From positions 124,001-188,000 of the forward strand of contig WSYH01000041.1 in assembly GCA_036426205.1 (NCBI GenBank): DNA of 64,000 nucleotides. Reading direction: 5' to 3'. This stretch comes from Ascaphus truei. Lineage: Eukaryota; Chordata; Amphibia; Anura; Ascaphidae. The notes beneath the pieces were generated by a model. The model searched no databases, was not told the origin of the DNA, and was given only the letters and a program-made list of their open reading frames with translations. Position numbers and translations under genes: made by a program. Below are positions 33,939-45,410 of this stretch, piece after piece (positions within the stretch are counted from its first letter, which is position 1; each line of letters begins with the position of its first letter).

Positions 33939-34546
33939 GTGGAGCACCATGTTTCTAACAGCTGGTCAGGAAATATGCCAGGTAGATGCCACACAGAATC
34001 TCCATATCCAGAGGCCCCGCCCGAAGGCTACCCTCTCATTTATCCTGATTTAATAGAGATCCAGGAAATGTTCACCTCAGGACTCTCCTCAGAGCCCCCC
34101 TCTCTCAAGCGGCAACATCCGCCTTCCCCCCTATCCCCTGGGGATGGCCGACTACTGCACCAGTCTCCAGTACCCCCAACAGGGTCGACGTATCACTACC
34201 CCAGGTAACCTTCACACCAAGTGCCGCGCAAGGGGCCCTCATTTGGTCCGGGATTCCCCCACAGTCACCCGCCTCTAGTTCATGGTCTGGAAATGATGTT
34301 CGCTTATCAAGTGGTGGCTCCGCACTGGAAGTGACCCTACCGCAACTAGTGGAGGCCCTAAATATGTCTTCACAGTCGCAGAATTACAGAACGCTCAATG
34401 CCTTCTCCAGGATAATACCCACGCCTTTAGGAGAAGAAGGGTTCGGGACCTGGAGGGAGCATGCTCTCCACATGATAGACGAGTGGTCTTGCTCAGAGAC
34501 CGTCAAGAGCCAGAGGCTGGCCGAATGCTTCTGGCCATGCAACTAG
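33939..34546 (+). pseudogene. Gypsy gag remnant, PNMA-like
   Basis: Two frames contribute: 33939-34208 (Pro/Ser-rich, unrecognised) and 34331-34546. The second contains FSRIIPTPLGEEGFGTWREH, then MIDEWSCSETVKSQRLAE. This pattern (FSG..P.P.GE..F..W, a Trp-Cys-Ser helix, then RLAE) is the style of the gag/capsid domain shared by Ty3/gypsy retrotransposons and the domesticated PNMA and ZCCHC12/18 proteins. The region is broken by frameshifts and stops. The assignment rests on the motif pattern and was not confirmed by search. Confidence 0.6.
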
Positions 34547-34649
34547 TACAGATGCACCGAGGCACAGCGGAGACGTTACCGCTCATGAGTTAGTGGAACC
34601 CTTAACCCAATCTTATGCCAGCGAAGATGATGAGGCTCCTGACTCAGTT

Positions 34650-35036
34650 CAAGGCTCTCCACCAAAAGGACAGCCTTTGTGTGCCCGCTGGGCTTCTACC
34701 AATTCACCCGTATGCCCCAAGGCATTTGTGGTGCCCTGGCCACGTTTCAGCGTCTGATGGAGAAGACCATCGGTGACATGAAACCGCGGGAATGCTTAGT
34801 CTACCTGGACGATATCATGATCTATGGTATGGCTCTGGAGGAGCATGAAGAACGTCTGCTGAAGGTGCTAGATTGATTAGACCAGGAATGCCTGAAGCTG
34901 TCGTTAGACAAATGCCGGTTCTGCCACACTTCAGTGACCTATGTGGGACACATAGTATCTGCGGATGGAATCGCCACTGATCCCGCCAAAGTAGAAGCCA
35001 TGGTGAATTTGCCAAGACCAGAGAACGTCATGGAGC
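34650..35036 (+). pseudogene. Gypsy reverse transcriptase palm remnant
   Basis: The frame shows FYQFTRMPQGICGALATFQR, then CLVYLDDIMIYG with the catalytic YLDD box, then DKCRFCHTSVTYVGHIVSADG, all diagnostic of Ty3/gypsy RT. One in-frame TGA interrupts it after LLKVLD (34874-34876); the same frame then continues. The N-terminal part of RT is deleted and the sequence stops before the connection and RNase H domains. Confidence 0.9.
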
Positions 35037-35040
35037 TACA

Positions 35041-36080
35041 GCTGCAGCGGCCGTTATTCAAACAAATCATGGCACCGATTTCGTGTGCTCTGCTGTACTC
35101 CACGCAGCATGAACGCGGCCAATCACTCCAGGCACCCGCGCTAATTGCGATTGCTTGGTTGAATTTCATGGATTCTGTTTCTTTGGGTGCAATGAAATGA
35201 ATAAATTGCAATATGTATGTACAGTACGGTGCTACTGTGTCAATTTAAGGTGTTTAAAAAACAGAACTCTAAAATGCCATTTTCATCCAGGGGTCCTGCC
35301 TAGCGCTCCCAGTGGGATAACTCTCCCCATGGAGCACACGTAATTATGCTGCAAGACACTGTTGATGATTTTTCACTGGAATTATACTACCTATAGGAAT
35401 TTTCTCAGAGAGCTGGCTATTGGACTTTGCATATTATATGCATTTAGGTGTGCTCAATTACACACACCTCATGTGGCTTGCTGACTGTCCATTGTTATTG
35501 TTACAGCTTAAGAGAACTCTCAATTAATAGTTTACTTCTAACCCTGGAAGTTGACTCTATCTTGCTCTTACAGACTTTATCTTGAGTATTGATTGCAAAG
35601 CATTATTTTACAGCCAGCTAGCCTTTCTATGTGCTGAGTTTTATATACTCTGACTCTAGCACAGTGGATATTGTCCTTTGCATTGCATGATCTTGTGCCA
35701 TTTATGCTATATTGGTCAGTTACTTATCTCACTGTGGATATAGGTGATTCCTTATTGTTATCATACAGGTATTGGTGACTACAGTGTTAGTTCACCTTTC
35801 CTATACATCAGTGTTTTTTGTAGTGCTCGTGTCAGGGGTCCGTGCCATATTTTAATTATTCTACACTGTTTTTTTAATGTCTATGTGTCAATTAAATAAA
35901 TTGTAAATTTTCATTTTTGGTATACCTGAGTGCACTTAGCAGGTTTCTTTTTCTCTTTTTCCTCCATTATTATTGGCCCGTGAGCACCGCCGGACCTGGT
36001 AATTATACCGTTATATACGGCTTATGGTAACTGTTCTAATTATCAGAGTGGATGCGAGGTTTCTCTTTTTTCTTTGTGTG
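35041..36080. other. Unassigned sequence
   Basis: AT-rich with no supported gene or repeat. Short Cys-rich frames near 35160-35340 have no splice context that I can defend. Confidence 0.5.
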
Positions 36081-36107
36081 TGTGTTGTGTGTATATATAT
36101 ATATATA

Positions 36108-36138
<31 letters not shown>

Positions 36139-36140
36139 AG
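36081..36140. repeat. (TG)n/(TA)n microsatellite
   Basis: TGTGTG, TATATA and TGTGTG blocks in succession. The LTR that follows appears to have inserted into this array, since TA repeats also flank its far end at 37156. Confidence 0.95.
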
Positions 36141-37150
36141 CCCATGTCCCCCCCCCCCCCCCCACCCCAGACACAGATCGTGCCTCTAAGGTGTATTGAG
36201 GGCTGGCTACATGTAATTGGGTGGTGCATACCTGCTTGGAACAGGAGGGCCTGAGTCTCCCGCGTTGGTGTGGGGGATAACAGGGCCAGGCTTCTGAGGT
36301 ATATGCCTCCATCTTCTTTAGCACTGGTGCAGCGCCTCCATCTTCTGGCGAGACCTATAGGGATAGGTTAAGATCCTCCCAGAAGAAGCCCTGGTCCCAG
36401 GGCGAGTGATCTTAAACTCACACAGTCTTTTGTAGAAAATAGCAGCACTCTTTATTGTCCTTGCACAATGATACAGCAACACTTCATGCACAGCGGCACA
36501 CAGCAGTTCATATACAGCAGTGCACTCCAAATGTGTATAGGCCTTCCCTCCTCTCCTCTCCTCCAGACTGTACCCTAGCAGGATGGGCTGCTAAGGGGCT
36601 TCAATAGCCCAACCCCCCACCTCCAGGATAGACTCTCTGGGTGAGGGTATATCTCCCCCTCACCCCCTCAGCAGGATGAGGGGCATTGGTCCATGCACTA
36701 CAGTGCTATCAGCTCTAATCAGTATGGCTGAGTGTCTTTTCTCTTGTTTCCAGCACTCTCCACTGCCACACTCCAACCAGCCTCCACTCTCCAGACTGTC
36801 ACATCTTTCTCTCCACTGCAACAGACTGTCACAGAACTGAACTCTCCAACAGACTGACAGACTCTCCTGCTCCCAGGCAGAACTCTCAGACTGACAGCAA
36901 CTGACTCAGACTCCCTCCAGACTGACACAGACACAACAGGAGCAGCCCACTAAATAGATACAGCCCTGCCCCTTATGATGTCACCAGGACCTCCCCTCTG
37001 TCTCAGGCCTGCTACAGAGTCAGGGGCCTACCTCTATCACTCCAGGCAGGGCTTGGTGGGGGGAAAACCCATGATTACTACTGACGCCTGCCCTTACCAG
37101 GGCTTACTCCAGTAGGAGAAGGATTGGTAGCCCACTATTTCTTACAGGGG

Positions 37151-37155
<5 letters not shown>
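36136..37155 (-). mobile_element. Solo LTR in a microsatellite
   Basis: TGTAGCCCATGTCC at 36136 and GGGGCTACA ending at 37155 are the inverted limits. A reverse AATAAA lies in CTCTTTATTGTCCTTGC near 36452, and the block GTGCAGCGCCTCC at 36327-36339. It is about 1020 bp. The flanks are (TG)n and (TA)n, so a target duplication cannot be verified. It belongs to the same group as 17963-18790. Confidence 0.8.
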
Positions 37156-37186
<31 letters not shown>

Positions 37187-37339
37187 ACAAAAAGCAGCAG
37201 CCAGCACTCCAAGCAACAAATGTAAAGTCAAGGTGCATGCTCCATAGAAATCAATATAGAAACCCTGTCTTCCAATAAGAGAAGGCACAAAAGCAGCAAC
37301 ACTCAGATATAGCAAAAAGACATGTATTAGCAGTGACCT

Positions 37340-37930
37340 TCCTCACCACACATCTCACTTGTGAGCACATTCACGTGTCTTAGACAGGTCTGCAACTCTG
37401 CCTTTCACCTTTATCTCCTAACATACAGTGCTTCCACTGCAGCAAGGGATTCTGGGAAAATACACGCAAATGGGCACACAAAGTGTCACCTGTTGCCTGA
37501 AATCCATTTTTACATTTATTTATTTATTTATTTATTTATAAAATATTTTACCAGGAAGTAATACATTGAGAGTTACCTCTCGTTTTCAAGTATGTCCTGG
37601 GCACAGAGTAAAACAAATAATACTTGGTTACAAATACAGTTACATAAATGAACAGGGTATACATTATATACAAGACATTGCATGCACAGTTAAAGAAAAT
37701 ATATATTATGGGCGTATGAAACAGTTACAGACCAGATTAAAATGTGAGACAGCCTTAGATTTGAAAGAACCCTTATAAGCAAATGTCTGCTGTTCACACA
37801 GCTTTTTAGCTCAGCGTGGGATTAGATGCAAAGCCAGTCAAACCACTCACAGACAGCAATTGTGACCTTTTGGGTCTTATCAGTGTGAGGTTGGTTGTAC
37901 TGGCTTTCAAATTTCCTAGGCTGGGTAGGT
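37340..37930 (-). repeat. Interspersed repeat family R1, copy D, interrupted by LINE 3' end
   Basis: Read on the minus strand this follows R1: ACCAACCTCACACTGATAAG, then AAAAGCTGTGTGAACAG, then (after the interruption 37512-37768) ATTTGCGT (37465-37472, octamer with one change), TTTTCCCAGAATCCCTTGC (37442-37460) and GCAGACCTGTCTAAGACACG. Copy A at 30-95 shows the uninterrupted junction (TTGCTTATATGGG, then CCAGGCAAAGGTGACAC). Confidence 0.8.
37512..37768 (-). mobile_element. LINE 3' end nested in R1 copy D
   Basis: This is a 257-bp 3' terminal fragment of the LINE family at 3744, beginning with an (AAAT)n tail (37512-37540) and ending within the last coding bases. It is nearly identical to 3744-3990, so it is one of the younger members in the window. 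Confidence 0.88.
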
Positions 37931-38109
37931 TAAATATAACATGTATTAATATAACATATATAAATATAACATTCAAAACAATACATACAATTAATACTTC
38001 CAAGGGAGATACTGTACAAGAAATCTAAGCATTCAGAATTAAATTAGGAAATAATTTGTTTCAGAATTCCAGCAGATGGTGCACATGAGTCATAAATACT
38101 GTATGTACA

Positions 38110-38127
38110 GTATTCACAGAGAGAGCT

Positions 38128-38160
<33 letters not shown>

Positions 38161-38162
38161 TA
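38110..38162. repeat. (GA)n microsatellite
   Basis: GAGAGAGC and AGAGAGAAAGAGAGAG run into an uninterrupted (GA)n tract. Confidence 0.95.
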
Positions 38163-38901
38163 GCTGTGGTTCTTATAAGACAGAGGAAGAGGGATCTGCA
38201 GAGCAGGCTGAGAAACTGGTGAAAGAAAAGCTCATAAAATACAGGGGTATAACATTTCTGTTCTTTCAAAACAGGCTGACTGCACTGACTGAAAAAATTA
38301 GCAAACCTCACCCCTTTCACATACCAGGTAAGAATAAGAGGCTTTAAAAAAGTTTTACTTAATAATAGAAAGTTACAGCTAGTTATCTAACTCATGTGAA
38401 AAATGATGGTCAGTGGTAACTTACAGTATTTCATTCTGTTCAATATATTTCTAGCATTTGCATACAGAAAATGTGTGTTTGATGATTTTTATTGATGTTT
38501 CTCATCACTTTGAGATGCGCTCAAATATTTTCTTCATGACATATGAATGCTCTTTCAAAATATTATTTGTAATGCTCTGATTTCGTTGGTATCTAAGTTT
38601 TATATGCAAATAGTTCTTCTCAACAATGACAGGTGCCACATTTATGAATGTTCTTAGAGTCTTCAGCAAATGACATGAATATTTTACTTACAAAATGTAT
38701 TCCTGTTTACATGATGAACTCATGCACAACTTGTAAATAATTTGAATGCAGACAGTAGTGTGATTTGTCAATTATTGTATTAGAGCAATTATGCACACTA
38801 ACAGTCTCTTCCATGCTTGTTTTGTAGACCAGTAATTTAGTTACTTGGCCAAGTTTATTGGCAGAAGTGAAAGTACTGCAACTATAATATAATCATCAAC
38901 A

Positions 38902-39024
38902 ATGTGGAAGACAAGTGTCAACATCTTGTTTTATCTCATTGCTGCTTTTTGGTTAATGCTGCCAGAGAAATACAATTTCAATGATGTATGCATTTTTGTG
39001 TCTTTGGGGCATTTTCAAACATAA
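38902..39024 (+). CDS. Possible first coding exon with signal-peptide-like N terminus (weak)
   Basis: An ATG at 38902 in the context CAACAATGT opens 40 codons starting MWKTSVNILFYLIAAFWLML: a short charged start and then a long hydrophobic core, as in a secretory signal. Upstream, TCTTCCATGCTTGTTTTGTAG (ending 38827) looks like a splice acceptor. Further upstream, TCTGTTCTTTCAAAACAG ends at 38273 and CCAG/GTAAGAAT occurs at 38327, resembling an acceptor and a donor. A GTATGC near 38985 could be a donor. No family is recognised and no later exon was found, so this may be chance. Confidence 0.18.
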   Translation: MWKTSVNILFYLIAAFWLMLPEKYNFNDVCIFVSLGHFQT

Positions 39025-39615
39025 CTATTTGATATCCCATTGCGGACTCAGTTTGAACATGTTTAGTATCATGGAATGTCAAATAACTATTTTGTATATA
39101 GTTCATATTGGGTTGTTTATCACAGATATCACAAATACTTCAAGAATGATCAAGATACCACAATAATGGTATGAATTAACATGATTGGTACAGAGAATCA
39201 TAATGTAATGTATGACTATGGATAAATGCATGACAACTTTTTGCCATAGAGTAGTTGAAAGAGGGAAATGTTCATGGTACAGTAGTTCACTTGGAACTTA
39301 TAAATGGATAAAGAAAAGTGACATATGAATTTATAATCCATTATGATGGATTCCATTCCAAGCAAGAGAGAGAAGGGTATAGGTTATAGGTTTTTAGTCA
39401 TAAGGATTTGAGTGAGTGGTTTCATGTAACATGGGGATACTAGAGGGAAATTCCCTGGATCACTTTGTCTTAAGTGGTCATGCTTCGGAAAAAGATATAC
39501 TGTAGATGCATGTAATTTCTAAAGCATTTTCACTTTCGCATTTATGGGTGCAATCCTCTTTGTTATTTTAGTATACATTGTGTTTATTTTGCAAAGCCCA
39601 CCTGTCATTTCAGGG
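39025..39615. other. Unassigned AT-rich sequence
   Basis: Nothing is recognised in this stretch. It would be intron if the weak exon at 38902 were real. Confidence 0.5.
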
Positions 39616-39948
39616 TGAAGTGGGTTATTACATTAAATAGGTGAAATAGACCGCTGTCACCTGAATTAATCTAAACAATGTAATTATAAATGACAGGTGC
39701 TTGAAGGGTATTAAATATCATGGTATCGGTGGTGATCAAAGAGTTTTGATCAAAAAAGAAACCCTTCTAGGTAGCAAACTTTCCCCTGTGAAACTTGGCA
39801 CTGCTCAGACATACAGTATTTAACTGTTGGACCATTTAAGTCCATTAAAAATAACACCACACACATGACATGAGTTTGCTACCTAGAAGGGTTTCTTTTT
39901 TGATCAAAACTCTTTGATCACCACCGATACCATGAAGTGGGTTATTAC
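39616..39948. repeat. Perfect 62-bp inverted repeat bounded by 16-bp direct repeats
   Basis: The arms 39719-39780 and 39873-39934 are exact reverse complements over 62 bases (CATGGTATCGGTGGTGATC at the outer edge), with a 92-base loop. The whole is bracketed by an exact 16-bp direct repeat TGAAGTGGGTTATTAC at 39616-39631 and 39933-39948. Between the left direct repeat and the left arm lies a second, shorter complementarity (CACCTGTCATTT at 39600 against AAATGACAGGTG near 39689). No ORF is present. It could be a foldback transposon with long target duplications. Confidence 0.9.
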
Positions 39949-40744
39949 TAAGCTTTATCTAATAAGCTACAAAAAAATCATATATTTATTATGCTGTGCT
40001 ACGCCTTTAGACACCTTCCAACATGGCTTAGAAAATATTTTTTACAGCCCATTCAAGTGAGTATGGCATAAGGGGTCTTAGTAAATATGGCCGTTAGCTG
40101 GGAGGACAAGTAATAGGTTGAACTCCACTGGAACGATACAGGTCGCAGAACCCAATGCAGGTTGCAGGACCTGGCATGGAACAGAACCAGCAGTTTTGGA
40201 GGGTAATGCTGCACACCACAAAATAAATTCAAAGGTTGATACAAATACTGGTGCTCCTGGTTCAGGAATCTCTGCGTGGTACCCCCAGTTTCATGTATGA
40301 AAGGAAGAACCTAAGCACTACGGATTTCTGCTATAAAAGTGATGTAATGAAAGCCAGTAGTTGACGTTTCGGCCTCAAGGGCCTTTCTCAAAAGCAAGTG
40401 GCATAATGGAACAGAACCAGTTGCAGGTGATGATCACTTAGTAAATATTGTCCTTTACGGCTCATTGACTTGAAGTCCTAAAGGTGTCTTAGGTGTCTGA
40501 ATATCTTATGGAATATCTTATCTTATCTGAATATCTCACATATGTACATTTTTTAATAACATTCAGTTTATAACATAATTTAGTGTAACTTACAGTCTGC
40601 ATTTTTTTTATTTTGTATGGTGCTTTTTTTAAAATTACCATAAGAACCAAATGGGACTTAACCCTCTCTTCAGGGGCCATAAACCAGTGCCAGCTTCTGA
40701 GGAAACTACCCAACATTCTATTAATATGCAAATTAGGGGCATTC
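39949..40744. other. Unassigned sequence with an ACGTTTCGG motif
   Basis: At 40362-40400, GTTGACGTTTCGGCCTCAAG followed by GGCCTTTCTCAAAAG matches the recurrent ACGTTTCGG signature seen at 14277. The rest is unrecognised. Confidence 0.5.
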
Positions 40745-40912
40745 CCATGCTCTGTAGAGTTTACAATCTATGTTTTTGGTGCCTGAGGCACAAGGAGATA
40801 AAGTGACTCGCCCAAAGTCACTAGGAGCCGACACCAGGAATTGAACCAGGTTTCTCTGCTTCAAACTCAGTGCCAGTCAGTGTCTTTACTCACTGAGCCG
40901 CTCCTTCAGCCA
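40745..40912 (-). mobile_element. CORE-type tRNA SINE, minus strand
   Basis: Inverted, the segment reads through a tRNA-like head with GGTTCAATTCC (B box) and then a core in which CTTTGGGCGAGTCACTTTAT and CCTTGTGCCTCAGGCACC are recognisable. The latter resembles the conserved core of MIR and other CORE-SINEs. It ends in ACATAGATTGTAAACTC, an L2-like tail. The copy at 57382-57563 aligns in order. Confidence 0.75.
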
Positions 40913-42524
40913 GAATCCCTGATGTAAACTGAAATAATAATCAATATTTATTTGACGGTGTTTGGCAAGACCTTTAAGGCAACAATAATGTCAGTGGAGA
41001 TCATTCTCATAGTGCAAGAATATTTCATGACTGAAAACCATTCAAGGGCTTTATATGACATTGTTAAAGTCAGCAAAATGTCCTCCTCATATTAATTTGA
41101 ATGCTAAGCCTGACTAGGGCAGTGCACATAGAATATTATGCAACTCTTCTGAAAAAGTGTGGAAAAATTTGGTAATGAATTAATTGATGGTAAATGGAAT
41201 TGGCTCTCTCCTTTAGAAAATATTATTCTTAAATAAATATTCCTACTTGAAGCATAGGCACTAGCAATCATTATATTGTTTATAATATACATATAATATA
41301 TAAAAATAAACTTTAGGTCATTTATTAACCACACTTTCTAATTTGTCCAACTTACATTATGCACATTAATGACTTGGCAGTCACCAGAAATTTGAACAAG
41401 TTGAATAGCTAAAACAATAAAATAAATACAATTTAGAACAAATTTAACCTGTAATAGATTTGACTATGCCTCAGGAAGGAACTCAAATTATCCAGCAGTG
41501 GTATTATTGGCCAATTCATGCCTTGTTCTCTGGGGTTTTCTAATTGCCTAAAAAAAAATGATTTTCCGCCAAGGGAATAGATCCACAGAAGGCCATTAAA
41601 TATTTATTGATCCACTACATTGGGTTAACAGGATGCTAACTCATAACAGACATCCCCAAGGAACCTCACCTTCACCTGAAAAATAGCAGATTTCTAACTT
41701 GTAACGGATGCCTGGCTTAAACACAAGACAGAAAAAAAGAAGGTGTATAATAAGCGCTAAATAATTATAAGTGATATACCTTTAAAATATGCCCCTCAAT
41801 GGTAGGCTAGGCTGCCTGGTGACAATACTGATAATACAAATCAGAATATAGGGTACAAACAAAAAGAGAAACCGGTGCCTTACAAGTCCAATCCTGTGAA
41901 TTGGAAGTCCAATAGTGAAGAAAAGTGTCCCAATAATATAGACCCTTCTGATCCTTGAGTCCCAAATGGTCTAATGTGGCTTCCTCCGTGGGTTTCGTGA
42001 TATGTGGAAAAAACACAAACAAAATTATAGTGCAATATGCCAACAAATGTTGCCCTAAGACTGACACACATACAGATACAAACAAATCACTTATACAACA
42101 AATAAGACAAACAATACGAGACAAGACACTACCCAACAAATATGACAAACAATAGCAAGGCTGAAATTAATAAAAGCTAATTTAATAAGAGATAAAACAA
42201 CATAAAATAGTGAATATGCGGATGACTGAGAGACCGCCGGTCCAGAGGGTCTAAAACCAGGACCCTACTCACAGAAATGTATAAGTAAGCAGGCAGTGGA
42301 AGTCGGTCATGGAACGGTAAATGCTCTCCCTCCGGTCACACAGTGGAGCGCTTCTTGAATACATTCCAGTGGTTCACCGCGTCTCTGGGGCGGATGCTCC
42401 GTCACTGGGGGGCGGACCTTGCGGTTGAATACTCCTTCCGTCTCTGACTCGCGTCTGCCCCCCACCCACCAAATGCATATTACCCCCCCCCCATAATGCA
42501 TATAAAAAAAATAACCCCCAAATA
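40913..42524. other. Unassigned sequence
   Basis: No supported gene. GC-rich sequence at 42230-42480 (CTCCGTCACTGGGGGGCGG, CCTTCCGTCTCTGACTCG) differs in composition from its AT-rich surroundings and may be a repeat fragment without a partner in this window. Confidence 0.45.
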
Positions 42525-44023
42525 CATAGAAAGATAGTTTTGAAATAGTTTAGACTGGTGGTGACTTTCAGAGTCTTGGGTAGATTGTTCCAGAAGTGCA
42601 TGGTAAGAGAAGGAGGAGCGACCAGATTCTTTGTTGAACCTTGGGACCATGAAGAATCTTCTGGAGTCAGATCTCAGGTGATTAGAGCTGCATTTGGTAG
42701 AGGTGAGTAGCTTGTTCAGATAGGTGGGTAGCTTGGCTTGAAAGTATTTTAAGGTAAGGCAGGAAAGATGAACTTTGTGCCTAGACCCAAGTGATAGCTA
42801 ATCTAGTTCTTTGAGCATTTTGCAGTGATGTGTGTTGTAGTTACATTGTAGAACAAAGCTGCAAATTGAGTTATAGAGGATGTCTAGTTTGCTACAGTCG
42901 CGGCAGCTTTTATTTGAAGTAATGCCGCCGGCCGGATGCGTGTGCGAAGCGTGGAGACGCAGCACGTTGCGGCGCACTGTGACGTCACAGTCACGTGCGC
43001 GCCCGGCTTCCCCGGCTTCCCCGGGCTTCCCCGACACCCCTGGAGATTAAAGTAAGGTAAGCGGGGGTGCGGGGAAGCAGAGGGGCAGAGCAGGAGCCGG
43101 GTTCGGGGTCGGGAAGGGGGGGTAAATTGCGCGCGAAGTGGAGGGGGGTGCGTGGGGGAAACGCGGTGGCGCACGGTTTTGACTGGCGGCAGCCGGAGTA
43201 GATCCCGGCATGCCGCCGGCATTACTTCAAATAAAAGCTGCCGCTACTGTATGTTGAGTTTGGGGTGCTGTACCATATACTATGTGCCCACAGTTTATAA
43301 TTGGTATTTATATCTACTGTGTGATGCACTTTCTGACCCGCTGGGGAGGAATTGTTCCTATAAAGTATACCTAGTTTGGCATATGTTTTGGATGTCAGGA
43401 TATCAATGTGCAACCCAAATGTAAAATGGGAGTCAAACCATATGCCATGATATTTCAAACTAGTGATAGGGGCTAGCATCGTATTAGGGTTGGTTCTGAT
43501 CTGTTGCTCCATCATTGGTAGTTTTAGAAGTTTAGCCTTGGTCTCAAATACCATTGTTACAGTCTTGTCAGTGTTTCAAAACAAACAGTTTTGGGAAATC
43601 CAGTTTTCAAGAAAAATCAGATTGAAGTATGTGTCCAAGGTCAGAGAGGCTAGGGCTGTGTGCACATAAGATTGTGCCATCCGCATACATGTGCATTGAG
43701 GCTGCCTTACAAGCTGTAGATAGATCATTAATGAAGACTGAACAGAGCCTTAACTCCACAGGTAACATCCATGGGGTTGGAGTTCGAGAGATACATATTG
43801 GGATACCTGATGGGAGTGAAACCAGTTTAAAGCGTTTTTCCCTATACCAAAACACAGGAGCTTGTTCAAAAAGATAACGGTATCAAAATCTTTTGCAAAA
43901 TCTAGGAATATTGCATCAGTTCCTTTTCACACTGAATCTCATTGCAAACTTTTACGAGGGTAGTTTCTGGGGAGTGTTTTGGGCGAAAGCTAGATTAGAG
44001 TTTGCTAAGGAGTTTTGTCTTGT
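42525..44023 (-). mobile_element. LINE, copy 3, 3' segment
   Basis: Same family and strand as copies 1 and 2, lacking the last ~200 bases of the 3' UTR. RT pieces are readable; the catalytic box at 43676-43687 has decayed from YADD to YADG. A mariner-type MITE (42895-43249) and an L2 (44024-45410) interrupt it; the remainder resumes at 45411-45503. Confidence 0.85.
42895..43249. mobile_element. Mariner-type MITE with ~39-bp TIRs at a TA site
   Basis: CAGTCGCGGCAGCTTTTA at 42895 is matched by the inverse of the right end (GCTGCCGCTACTG ending 43249); identity runs for about 39 bases through TTGAAGTAATGCCG with one mismatch. TA flanks both sides (42893-42894, 43250-43251), and LINE copy 1 shows the empty site. 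The 355-bp interior is very GC-rich and contains TGTGACGTCACAGTCACGTG. Confidence 0.9.
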
Positions 44024-45410
44024 ATTCTCTCACTTGCTTGGTTTTCTCCCCTCCTATTCTCTCCAAGACCCACTACAATCTGGCTTCCGCATGGCTCACT
44101 CCGCTGAAACAGCCATCACTAAAATAATGAATGACCTACATGCTGCCAAAGACAAAGGTTAATCCTGGATCTCCTCTTTCAGTGTCTCTTTTGCCAACAC
44201 CTCCTCCACTATCGATCTCCCTGTGGGGCTACCCCACAGCTCTGTCATGGGACCTCTTATCTTTACATACCCTCTCTAGGTGACCTAATCTCATCTCTTG
44301 GGTTCAAATATCACCTCTATGCTGATGACACACAAATTTACTTCAGCCCCTGACCTTGCACCTGCTGTACAGACCAAAGTTTCTGAATGTCTCTCTGCTA
44401 TATCATCTTGGATGGCCCTGCGCCAACTTAAAATATCAAAAATGAAGTTCCTCATATTTCCTCCCAAACCTGGCCCTATTACCTCCTTCTACATTACTGT
44501 TGGAAGTACTATCATACACCCAGTAGCCCATGCACGCTGCCTAGGGGTCACACTCGACTCCGCTCTCACATTATCTCCTCAGATTCAAAAGGTTGCTAAA
44601 ACCTGTCGTTTTTTCCTCCGCAATATTACAAAGATACGCCCTTTCCTTTGTTGCACTACTGCTAAAACTCTGGCACAGGCCCTCATTCTCTCCCGTCCCA
44701 ACTACTGTAACCTCCTGCTGTCCAGCCTTCCTGCCTCTCACCTGTCTCCCGTATAATCTATCCTTAGCACTGCTGCCACTCTACTCTTTCCTAAATCTGT
44801 CTCAACATTTCCCCTGCTGAAATCCATCTCCTGGCTTACTATCAAATCCCAGATCACACTCTCAATTCTCCTCCTTACTTTTAAAGCTTTACACTCTTCT
44901 GCTCCTTCTAACATCTAATTTCTCGCTATGCACCATCCCGACTCTTGCGTTCTGCTCAAGGATGTCTTGTCTCTACCCCTTTTGTGCCTATAGCCCACTC
45001 TCGTCTTAAACCTTTCTCACACCTCTAGAATGCCTTTCCCCTCAATACCCGACTAGCACCCTCTCTATCCACCTTTAAAACCCATCTTAAAAACACACCT
45101 CATTTATTGAAGCATACAGTATGAGTAGCTTTGTGGCTGATACTTTACACCTCATACATAGACCTTGACCCCTTAACGACGCACTTACCAAAACACCTTC
45201 CTACTGTCTCTGTACGTTCTTCCTACTTACCAATTAGATTGTGAGCTCTTCGGGGCAGGGACTCCTTTTCCTAAGTGTCACTTTTATGTCTGAAGCACTT
45301 CTCATCATGTATTATTTGTATTAATTTCTATTTATATGATTGTTGCATGTATTACTGATGTGAAACGCTACCTACATTAATGATGCTATATAAATACAAA
45401 TATACATACA
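44024..45410 (+). mobile_element. L2-clade LINE, 3' part, nested in LINE copy 3
   Basis: The insertion splits the minus-strand LINE; both halves of the host match LINE copy 1 across the gap. It contains L2 RT and C-terminal coding sequence followed by a 3' UTR with TTAGATTGTGAGCTCTTCGG and GGCAGGGACTCC, the typical L2 3' word, and ends TATAAATACAAATATACA. A GTA trinucleotide at both borders may be the target duplication remnant. Confidence 0.88.
44040..44756 (+). pseudogene. L2 reverse transcriptase, C-terminal half, broken
   Basis: Pieces in different frames read [20 protein letters not shown], then [16 protein letters not shown] and [11 protein letters not shown] (YADD codons near 44320), and then, in one frame from 44298 to 44756, HARCLGVTLDSALTLSPQI and LAQALILSRPNYCNLLLSSL. 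These are characteristic of L2 elements. A segment is deleted between the AETA block (ending near 44160) and the GVPQGSV region, and several frameshifts are present. Confidence 0.85.

Larger units (their letters stand above)
33674..35040 (+). mobile_element. Internal region of a deleted Ty3/gypsy element (gag and RT pieces)
   Basis: After the LTR come about 250 bases of leader, a gag region (to about 34550) and then, without protease or the N-terminal RT half, the RT palm (34650-35036). RNase H, integrase and the 3' LTR are absent. The order LTR, gag, RT on one strand identifies the remains of one element with a large internal deletion near 34650 and 3' truncation at about 35040. Confidence 0.82.
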
